Shown piece after piece: positions 1 to 5,241 of a stretch of 10,890 nucleotides of DNA. The stretch covers positions 1 through 10,890 of the forward strand of contig NZ_KB892912.1 of NCBI RefSeq assembly GCF_000373985.1, given 5' to 3'. The first letter of the stretch is position 1, and every line of letters starts with the position of its first letter. Both the position numbers and the translations under genes were made by a program. The notes beneath the pieces were generated by a model that was given only the letters and a program-made list of their open reading frames with translations, did not search any database and was not told where the DNA came from. This stretch comes from Desulfobacter curvatus DSM 3379 (GTDB lineage Bacteria; Desulfobacterota; Desulfobacteria; Desulfobacterales; Desulfobacteraceae).

Positions 1-244
1 TTCACCTTGTTGTGCAGGCTCGTCCCGGTATGTGCGCCTTATATCCGATTCCTGTACGTCATCCCGTACCTTCGTGGTATCTTGCCTTAACAAGACGGCT
101 TCCTTCCGAAGTACCGTCACCGATACCCCGTTGCACTACCACTACACCCTTCGCCTCCATCAGGCTGGGTCTAAGACTTGCCAAACGTTCTGAAATTGTT
201 TACGTTTGACTCACTTTTAAGAGCACGTGCCATGCCCGGCACAC
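1..244 (-). mobile_element. Group IIC-attC intron, 5' part of ribozyme (partial)
   Basis: Read on the minus strand, the sequence from 244 leftward starts GTGTGCCGGGCATGGCACG. This is the GUGYG 5' end of a group II intron followed by the first domain I hairpin (GTGCC at 242-238 pairs with GGCAC at 231-227). Further in are the GGAAGGAAGCC block (107-97), ATAAGGC (42-36) and GCACAACAA (15-7). They occur in the same order as in group IIC ribozymes such as the Oceanobacillus iheyensis intron, compared from memory. The 5' exon ends CCTTGT (250-245). The intact attC in this window reads GCCTTGTTAGC on the same strand, so the intron sits at TTGT|TAGC, the known insertion point of IIC-attC introns. 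The reverse transcriptase/maturase gene, domains V-VI and the 3' end must lie left of the window. No protein is encoded in this piece. Confidence 0.87.
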
Positions 245-298
245 ACAAGGCTTTTGCAGCGGAGCGCAAAAAGCACGCGCCCGCTGAAAAGCAGCGTT
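245..298 (+). other. attC site 1, split by the intron
   Basis: This is an integron cassette recombination site missing its left end. After ACAAGGC comes an imperfect hairpin. Left arm 250-267 (GCTTTT, CAGCGG, GCGC) pairs with right arm 277-292 (GCGC, CCGCTG, AAAAGC), leaving G256 and A263 unpaired on the left arm and a 9-nt loop. Unpaired bases on one arm only are the hallmark by which IntI recognises the folded attC strand. The R' core GTT is at 296-298. The R'' half (expected ..TAAC) was displaced beyond the left window edge by the intron. The site would close the cassette to the left, which is not visible. The bases following the core, CACGG, belong to the inserted structured element, not to an ordinary cassette start. 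Confidence 0.8.
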
Positions 299-456
299 CA
301 CGGCGGCTCCGCCGCCGTGAATCGCGGTGCTGACTTCGTCCAGTACCTTGTCCAGTCGCCTCTGGCGCCTGAACAAGGTACTGGACCGGTCACTGCACAC
401 CGATCAATCAAACTATCGTTTGCTTGATCGGCGCACAGCGCCGGTCAGCACCGCGA
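297..456 (+). repeat. 160-bp structured element, copy 1 (at attC1 crossover)
   Basis: It is identical over 164 nt (295-458) to 1572-1735. It is almost entirely base-paired. TTCACGGCGGC 297-307 pairs with 311-321 across a 3-nt loop. A 15-bp closing stem joins 320-334 to 444-458. A 14-bp stem joins 338-351 to 373-386, capped by CGCC-TCT-GGCG (357-367). A 14-position stem with one mismatch joins 400-413 to 418-431. A small stem, 430-434 with 438-442, overlaps it. The left end follows the invariant G296 of attC1, and the right end is followed by TTAGCA, which with that G recreates a canonical R'. Because TT occurs at both ends, the exact boundary is uncertain by 2 nt. It has no convincing ORF. 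It may be an ORF-less cassette, a structured mobile element or an RNA leader; I recognise no named family. Confidence 0.85.
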
Positions 457-478
457 TTAGCATCAGAAATTAAAAGAT

Positions 479-1516
479 ATGAATACCCCAACTACAATAT
501 TTATTGATACAAGTGTCTTTGATGAAAGCGCATATAATTTAAGCTCAGCAAGATTTAAAGCCTTTCGTTCTTTGGCCGAAGCGATTAAATTTAAGCTGCT
601 TATTCCTGATCCAACAGACCGTGAAATAAGAAGACATATTCGGGAGCGATCTCAGTCTGCCGTTAAATCACTTGAGGATGCAGCGCGACGCGCTCCCTTC
701 CTCAATCAACTTAATGATTGGCCTCTCAATGGAACAAACAAAGCTATCCTTGCAAACAAGTTAGAACAGAATATTGAAAGGGGTCTATCAGATTTTTATA
801 ATAACTTTGAAATTCTAAAGCTTGATTACAACGGGGTAGATATAAAGGAGATTATGAACTGGTATGATTGTGGGCATGCTCCGTTCTCTGATAAAAAGAA
901 AAATGAATTCCCTGATGCTTTGTCCATTGCTTCATTAAATCAGTATCACAAATCATCAAATGAAAATATTGCAATTATCTCTGGGGATGGGGATTTTAAA
1001 TCGGCTTGTGAAAAACACAAACATTTTCTCTATTTCCCTTCTTTGCCAGCCTACACTGAAGCTATCCAGATGGAAGATAAAAGGGTTGATAAAGTTCATC
1101 ATATGCTATCGAGTAATGATTCAATTGTAAGGAAATCAATTTCAGAAGAATTCCCAAATTTATCATTTCTAATAGAAGCGAATTGGGATGGTGAAGCTGA
1201 AGACATAGAGTTGTCAGATTTCAATGAGATAGAGTATTATGTTGTTGGCATCGGACATCACAATCATATTGTTTCTTTTGATGCTGAAATATCATTTTCA
1301 GCCTATGTGTCCTATTGGGATTTAGAAACCGCTATTTATGATAGCGGAGAAGCCTACCCACTTCACAAGATTGAAGGACGTGCAGAAACAGCGACTTCAA
1401 TCTCTGGGACATTTAAAATTACCACAGATGACAATGAAGAAACAATTACCTCATGTAACAGTATAGAATTTGAACAGGACTACATTAGTATAGGCGATGA
1501 ATCAGATTATTGCTAA
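479..1516 (+). CDS. PIN-domain putative ribonuclease (DUF4935/PIN_12-like), integron cassette gene
   Basis: This 345-aa soluble protein has no signal peptide or membrane segment. The N-terminal half looks like a PIN nuclease fold of the DUF4935/PIN_12 type. It shows IFIDTSVF with D10, then E49 in TDREIRRHI, D146 in NEFPDALSIASL, and D170/D172 in IISGDGDF. These match the spaced acidic residues that hold Mg2+ or Mn2+ in PIN RNases. Residues about 200-345 form an acidic C-terminal region with aromatic beta-like strands that I do not recognise. The ATG at 479 has only a weak upstream purine stretch and no clear Shine-Dalgarno. The TAA at 1514-1516 lies 4 nt before the R'' of attC2, the usual layout of a cassette gene. 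Codon use is AT-rich, unlike the genes right of 4054. An RNA-cleaving defence or toxin role is inference, and no antitoxin gene is adjacent. Confidence 0.78.
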   Translation: MNTPTTIFIDTSVFDESAYNLSSARFKAFRSLAEAIKFKLLIPDPTDREIRRHIRERSQSAVKSLEDAARRAPFLNQLNDWPLNGTNKAILANKLEQNIERGLSDFYNNFEILKLDYNGVDIKEIMNWYDCGHAPFSDKKKNEFPDALSIASLNQYHKSSNENIAIISGDGDFKSACEKHKHFLYFPSLPAYTEAIQMEDKRVDKVHHMLSSNDSIVRKSISEEFPNLSFLIEANWDGEAEDIELSDFNEIEYYVVGIGHHNHIVSFDAEISFSAYVSYWDLETAIYDSGEAYPLHKIEGRAETATSISGTFKITTDDNEETITSCNSIEFEQDYISIGDESDYC

Positions 1517-1519
1517 AGG

Positions 1520-1575
1520 TGCTAACAAGGCTATTTCAGCCGACGCAAAAAGCTGCGCGGCTGAATAGCGACGTT
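1520..1575 (+). other. attC site 2 (intact)
   Basis: This is the complete recombination site closing the PIN cassette. R'' is TGCTAAC (1520-1526), followed by AAGGC. The hairpin has left arm 1530-1546 (GCTATTTCAGCCG, A, CGC) and right arm ending at AATAGC (1564-1569), with one unpaired T and unpaired A1543 on the left arm. The R' core GTT is at 1573-1575. Layout and length match class-1-like attC sites, including the GCCGACGC/GCGCGGC pairing. The bases after GTT (CACGG) do not complement R'', because the structured element starts here. GTTAGCA, the perfect complement of this R'', is instead recreated by G296 plus 457-462 at the far end of the same cassette. Confidence 0.85.
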
Positions 1576-1733
1576 CACGGCGGCTCCGCCGCCGTGAATC
1601 GCGGTGCTGACTTCGTCCAGTACCTTGTCCAGTCGCCTCTGGCGCCTGAACAAGGTACTGGACCGGTCACTGCACACCGATCAATCAAACTATCGTTTGC
1701 TTGATCGGCGCACAGCGCCGGTCAGCACCGCGA
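1574..1733 (+). repeat. 160-bp structured element, copy 2 (at attC2 crossover)
   Basis: Base-for-base identical to copy 1, with the same stems at an offset of 1277 nt. It follows the invariant G1573 of attC2 and is followed by TTGGAGG, so G1573 plus that sequence would recreate GTTGGAG, close to the GTTRRRY consensus. The flanks outside the 164-nt identity differ, so this is not a duplication of a larger segment. Full identity between two copies only 1.1 kb apart indicates recent movement, gene conversion or strong constraint. An open reading frame runs through it into the downstream gene, but this appears to be chance: the same element in copy 1 ends in a different context. Confidence 0.85.
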
Positions 1734-1747
1734 TTGGAGGGCGCTAT

Positions 1748-3070
1748 ATGATCACACCAACAGCGGTGTACCGGGACAGACAAGATTTCTATGGGTACGT
1801 TTTCAAGGAACCTGTGCATTTTGACAATGTTGTGTTCGAGGAAGAAGTGGACTTTTCGCATGCGACCTTCGAGCGGGGGGCGTCGTTTAACGGCGCGCTT
1901 TTTAAGAAAGGTGCTAGCTTTAGAATGTGCACTGTGCAGGATAGAATATGGTTTTGGAATGCCCGGTTCAGGGGGCCAGCTAACTTCCATAATTTTGTGG
2001 TGGTGAAGGATCCTAGGGCGCCTACCGGTCATATTTATCCCGGTGAGGCCAATTTCAGTTGGGCAAGATTCAATGATGAAGCGGTCTTCAAATGGGCTCG
2101 ATTCGGAGGTAAGACCTTTTTCTGGAGAACGCTCTTCTATCAAAAGGTTGATTTTGAGGGGGCAGTCTTCGGGGAAGACGGGGCCTTGTTCTGTGGGACT
2201 AAATCAGAGGTTCAGATCCCCGCTCAAGTGATGGACGCAGACAAGCTTGAGCTTTTGACTCAAAAGGGCATCTTGAGGCCAGACGTTGAGAGCCCAACGA
2301 TAAAATATGTGGGCAAGCCAGAATTTCATTCCTTGTACCTATTCGCTGAGGGGATCAAGTCCTTTGACCAGTTTCTCGCCAACCTTGAAGCGCTGGAACC
2401 CAATCCCCTATCTCCGGATGAGGTGATATCAGTAGAGCGCTTTTGGCACGAGGGCGCACAACCCATGTTTCAGCAGCCCAATCTGGTTTCTTTCCAACAC
2501 ATCGAGTTCGCACGACCGGCGGCAATCGAGCTCATTAACGTCAATCTTCCTATGGAAACCCGGTTCGCGCTGTATCAATACAAAGAGCTTAAGGTTAATT
2601 ATACAAAAGACGAAGATGGAACGGCGGATGAAAGTTATTGGTCGTGCTTTATCAGCTATAGCAGCAAAGATGCTGATTTCGTCAAATATCTAAAGGAAAG
2701 ACTTCGGGGTGAGCTCATATCAGCGTGGCTTGACTTCGACAATATTGTCTACGGAGGACAATTGACCGAACAGATAGAGAGTGCGGTCAGCAAGCATGAA
2801 AGATTGATCATAGTCCTTTCCAACAGCAGCCTTAAAAGCGATTGGGTCAAGAAAGAGATTCAGGAAGCATTGAAAAAAGATCCCGAATCGCTCTTCCCCA
2901 TCAGGATCACATCCATCGATGAGATCCAGAAGCATGAGTTCATATGGGATACCTTTAAACATGTGCCCATACTTGATTTTGAATTCGATCCTCATCAGGA
3001 AGTCGTGGACGCATCCTTCGAGGATTCCTTCAATAAACTCGTCAAGAGCCTGAAGAAGCCTAAATACTAA
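1748..3070 (+). CDS. Pentapeptide-repeat/TIR domain protein, integron cassette gene
   Basis: A 440-aa protein. Residues about 20-165 carry degenerate pentapeptide-type repeats (VHFDNVVF, VDFSHATF, ASFNGALF, ANFSWARF, AVFKWARF, VDFEGAVF), expected to fold as a right-handed beta-helix. Residues about 165-295 are an unassigned linker. Residues 299-400 are a TIR domain, starting SCFISYSSKDADF and including AWLDFDNIVYGGQL, LIIVLSNSSLKSDW and VKKEI. Glu370 in the WVKKEI motif is at the place of the catalytic glutamate of NAD+-cleaving TIR enzymes. The start is the ATG at 1748, with GGAGG (1736-1740) 7 nt upstream; longer starts would run into the structured repeat. Known bacterial TIR proteins often act in anti-phage abortive systems by depleting NAD+ or making a signal; that role here is inference. 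The helix may bind a trigger or drive assembly. Confidence 0.85.
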   Translation: MITPTAVYRDRQDFYGYVFKEPVHFDNVVFEEEVDFSHATFERGASFNGALFKKGASFRMCTVQDRIWFWNARFRGPANFHNFVVVKDPRAPTGHIYPGEANFSWARFNDEAVFKWARFGGKTFFWRTLFYQKVDFEGAVFGEDGALFCGTKSEVQIPAQVMDADKLELLTQKGILRPDVESPTIKYVGKPEFHSLYLFAEGIKSFDQFLANLEALEPNPLSPDEVISVERFWHEGAQPMFQQPNLVSFQHIEFARPAAIELINVNLPMETRFALYQYKELKVNYTKDEDGTADESYWSCFISYSSKDADFVKYLKERLRGELISAWLDFDNIVYGGQLTEQIESAVSKHERLIIVLSNSSLKSDWVKKEIQEALKKDPESLFPIRITSIDEIQKHEFIWDTFKHVPILDFEFDPHQEVVDASFEDSFNKLVKSLKKPKY

Positions 3071-3444
3071 TTCCGAAAAACGGCACGTCCTTCGGCTGGA
3101 AAAAGGGCTGACGTAGAGCATGGGTAGAAAAACGTCGGGTTAAGGGCCTATACATTTAACAGAATATGATTTCAATCATTTTTCCCAACAACGCCTTTCA
3201 CCAGATGAACTGGTGAAGGCTAAAATTGACTTTGTCTATACTTCCTCAGAATTTAGAACATTCTCCCTGGCGTCGATTTGATCTGATAGTCCTGCCTGGC
3301 CGTCTTTCATCGAAAACCCGGGAAATTACCATGAATACTCGCTTCCATTTTTCTCAATGGACTAAGCTTTCTATTTACATCCGATTGCTTGGCTGCTATT
3401 GAAATAGGACCCTCTTTTTAACGGAATAGCATTCTAAGTCACAA
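3071..3444. other. Gene-free stretch after the TIR cassette
   Basis: No open frame with recognisable coding character was found on either strand. It holds the hairpin described at 3182-3231 and otherwise low-complexity, AT-leaning sequence. The stretch 3350-3444 may contain the ruined front of the VOC fragment that follows, but I could not match it. Confidence 0.5.
3182..3231 (+). other. Possible degenerate attC (or hairpin)
   Basis: TTCCCAAC (3182-3189) resembles an R'' and is followed by an 11-bp hairpin, GCCTT(T)CACCAG 3193-3204 with 3210-3220. One base in the run T3196-3198 is unpaired on the left arm, as in attC folds. The right core would be ATTGACT (3225-3231) instead of GTTRRRY. The R'' complement, GTTGGGAA, resembles the restored start of the TIR cassette, GTTGGAGG. 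There is no T-run after the hairpin, so a rho-independent terminator is unlikely. It is shorter than usual attC sites. Confidence 0.38.
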
Positions 3445-3651
3445 TTGCTCACAATGCTCGTAGCAAAAAACGAAGTTGTCGAGATCTTAAAACGTGTGGA
3501 ATTGGTTGGTGGCAGAATTATAAAAGAACCACACGATACTTTCTGGGGAGGTTTCAGCGGATATTTCTCTGATCTTGATGGTTATGTGGCTTGGGGACCA
3601 ATGTTTGAATTTGCAGAGAATGGTGAAATGAAATTAAAAGGGGGCGTATAA
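3445..3651 (+). pseudogene. VOC/glyoxalase-superfamily protein, C-terminal fragment
   Basis: The 68-aa frame ends with GGRIIKEPHDTFWGGFSGYF then SDLDGYVAWGPMFEF. This closely follows the C-terminal strand-helix of VOC-family proteins, usually GG.I.KP..DTFWGGYSGYF.DPDGHLWEVAWNP. The usual full length is about 130-140 aa, so the first half is absent. The LWE stretch containing the last metal-ligand glutamate is deleted between DGY and VAW, so a metal site cannot form. No good ribosome binding site precedes either possible ATG (3445, 3454). The TAA lies in a GTATAAC motif that may be an attC R''. VOC genes are common cassette cargo, so this is probably a decaying cassette. Confidence 0.62.
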
Positions 3652-3708
3652 CATGCCCCTCCGGCTGACCACGTGAGCGTGAAGCGTTGACAGTGAAGGC
3701 TGTTAGTG
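3645..3708 (+). other. Possible attC after the VOC fragment
   Basis: CGTATAAC (3645-3652), overlapping the stop of the VOC fragment, could be an R''. GGCTGTTAGTG at 3698-3708 could be the matching L'-R'. AAC(A,T)GCC pairs with GGC(T)GTT, leaving one extra base on the left, and CACG 3670-3673 pairs with CGTG 3678-3681 at the tip. The middle of the fold pairs poorly, so this is only a candidate. Confidence 0.25.
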
Positions 3709-3773
3709 AGGCGGATTAATTCTGGGCATTAGCGCTGTAATATTCGAATCCGAAATTGGTTCATGAGAGGATT

Positions 3774-4027
3774 ATGTCATTGGTTTCATCCCCAAAAAAG
3801 GATATTGCTCCACTGATAATGTAGATAGTCTTGTTTGCTGGGATAGTTGTATTTGCCGGTCTGCTGTCGATTATGGGCTATCCAAACATTGGGGCGGTTT
3901 TTATTCGCACAGAGTTTGCACTCTATCTCAGCATCAAATTGTAAGTTCGGGGCCGTATAAATTCATAAGACATCCTGCTTATGCAGGGATGATAGTGGCA
4001 AATTTGGGAATATTAGCTTATTTTTGA
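3774..4027 (+). pseudogene. ICMT/PEMT-like membrane methyltransferase, frameshifted remnant
   Basis: An ATG at 3774 with GAGAGG just upstream opens a frame that hits TAG at 3822, continues as a hydrophobic segment (IVLFAGIVVFAGLLSIMG), and stops at about 3943. From 3926, in the next frame, it reads SQHQIVSSGPYKFIRHPAYA followed by GMIVANLGILAYF and TGA at 4025. The GPY.F.RHP.YAGM motif is the SAM-binding signature of isoprenylcysteine carboxyl methyltransferase-like and phospholipid methyltransferase-like membrane enzymes. At least one nonsense change, one frameshift and large deletions show that it is dead. It is the last recognisable piece of the accessory region, ending 27 nt before the next gene. 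Confidence 0.65.
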
Positions 4028-4053
4028 TTGACAATGATTGTAAAAGGAGCGCC

Positions 4054-4713
4054 ATGCGCCACTATGTTTCCAGACAGGATCAACTCCCGGTGGATGCCTC
4101 ATCATGGCAGAAAGCCCCATGGAATGAAATCTCAAGCCAGAAACTGACCTGCCATATGGGAGAGCCGCCTCTCCATTTCCCGGACACCCGGGTCAAGCTG
4201 GCCTATGACGACCAGGCTATTTACCTGATGTTCCGTGTCCAAGACCGGTATATCCGGGCCCTGGCCCGGACCGACCAGGATCGGGTATACCAGGACAGTT
4301 GTGTCGAGTTCTTCTTCACTCCGGGCCTGGACCCGGAACAGGGGTACTTCAACCTTGAGATGAACTGCGGAGGCACCATCCTATTTCACTTCCAGACCTT
4401 GCCCAGGCAAAATCCCGTTGAAATCCCGGTATCTGACTGTGCCCGAATCCTCCGGGACGCATCCCTGCCCAAGGTGGTGAGCCCTGAGGTTCAGGACCCA
4501 GTACTATGGTTCCTGAGCGCCAGTATCCCTTTTGACCTGCTTTCCTCGTACACGGCCGTGATCCATCCCGAACAGGGCAAGGCCTGGCGGGCAAACTTTT
4601 ACAAGTGCGCAGACAACACCTCCCACCCCCACTGGCTGACGTGGGCGCCGGTGGACCTACCGGCCCCGGACTTTCACCAGCCCCAGGCCTTTGGCACCCT
4701 CTGCTTCCAGTGA
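4054..4713 (+). CDS. Carbohydrate-binding family 9-like protein
   Basis: A 219-aa protein resembling stand-alone CBM9-like (DOMON-like type 9) domains. It shows the typical run TRVKLAYDDQAIYLMFRVQD, then DSCVEFFFTP (about residues 89-98), then YFNLEMNCGGTILFHF, and near the end ANFYKCADNTSHPHWLTWAP. In the family the fold is a beta sandwich that binds sugar ends. Here there is no signal peptide and no attached catalytic domain, so the substrate and location are unknown. I chose ATG 4054 because AAAAGGAG (4042-4049) lies 4 nt upstream; the in-frame TTG at 4024 lies inside the methyltransferase remnant. GC-rich codon use marks the switch from accessory to core-type DNA. It is followed by 177 nt before the next gene, so co-transcription is possible but not shown. 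Confidence 0.78.
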   Translation: MRHYVSRQDQLPVDASSWQKAPWNEISSQKLTCHMGEPPLHFPDTRVKLAYDDQAIYLMFRVQDRYIRALARTDQDRVYQDSCVEFFFTPGLDPEQGYFNLEMNCGGTILFHFQTLPRQNPVEIPVSDCARILRDASLPKVVSPEVQDPVLWFLSASIPFDLLSSYTAVIHPEQGKAWRANFYKCADNTSHPHWLTWAPVDLPAPDFHQPQAFGTLCFQ

Positions 4714-4890
4714 AACCAGGAAAAAGCGTTCTCCCGGCAGTTTTAAAAAAATGCGAGAAAAGGCAAATAAAATATGGGGCCCTCTGTCTATGCTTTCGGA
4801 CCGAAACCCCTCTAAATAGATGAATTTACTACTTTCGTTATTCTTGACACGGAATAAAGGTACCGATTGACAGACCAAGGAGAATGACGC

Positions 4891-5241
4891 ATGCTGAAAG
4901 GCATGATGACCGATCGTTCTTCATTCAGCGTGATGACCATAAACCTAAGGTTCGGCCTGGCCCGGGACAAGGAAAACGTCTGGGACAGCCGAAAGGGTCT
5001 GGTGGGAATTCTCCCGGTCCGGAACAAAGGAGACTTTATCGGTTTCAAGGAGGTCTTCCAACATGATGTCCCGGGCACCTGCCACGGCTTCACCGGAAAC
5101 CCGGGCGGCAAACACATCGGCTGGAGACTCTACCGGGGAGGCATCTGCGCCCGCCATTCCCGGGTACTGATCTTTCACAGAGGAACGCGCTATCCGTCTG
5201 CTCATTTTCCCGTCACCGCCGGATTCACGGAGGCGGTCTGA
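4891..5241 (+). pseudogene. EEP-family nuclease/phosphatase with large in-frame internal deletion
   Basis: The 116-aa frame joins two ends of an endonuclease/exonuclease/phosphatase (DNase I-like) protein. Residues 12-57 (FSVMTINLRFGLA, DFIGFKEV) are the N-terminal strand with metal-region N18 and E54. Residues 62-113 (GTCHGFTG, HIGWRLYRG, RYPSAHFPVTAGF) are the C-terminal end. Family members are about 250 aa, so roughly 140 central residues are missing, with the break near residues 57-61. Two conserved acids are also changed: the usual hIDwilyRG reads HIGWRLYRG (G77), and the usual SDHFP reads SAHFP (A104). Catalysis is therefore very unlikely. The frame is still open and has a good ribosome binding site (AAGGAG 4877-4882). 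Its TGA directly abuts the lhr start, so it may survive for translational coupling. Confidence 0.7.

Noticed and set aside
12..209. 65-aa plus-strand open frame at the left edge
   Set aside because: It lies antisense inside the group IIC ribozyme domain I, has no ribosome binding site and no protein-like character.
297..456. CRISPR repeat or tRNA interpretation of the structured element
   Set aside because: Only two copies 1.1 kb apart, too long for CRISPR repeats, and no tRNA-like T-loop or CCA arrangement despite the multi-branched fold.
1510..1704. Open frames running through both structured repeats, with the same predicted peptide in copy 1 and copy 2
   Set aside because: The shared peptide follows only from identical DNA; the sequence is dominated by perfect stems, and the starts lie in unrelated attC DNA.
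1604..1747. 48-aa N-terminal extension of the TIR protein
   Set aside because: It is encoded by the structured repeat; the ATG at 1748 has a good GGAGG at correct spacing and begins where unique sequence begins.
4024..4053. TTG start for the CBM9-like gene
   Set aside because: It overlaps the end of the methyltransferase remnant and lacks a ribosome binding site, while ATG 4054 has AAAAGGAG upstream.
4844..4872. Two TTGACA hexamers (4844-4849, 4867-4872) upstream of the EEP stub as promoter -35 boxes
   Set aside because: No acceptable -10 sequence sits at 16-18 nt from either; the repeat of the hexamer is probably chance.
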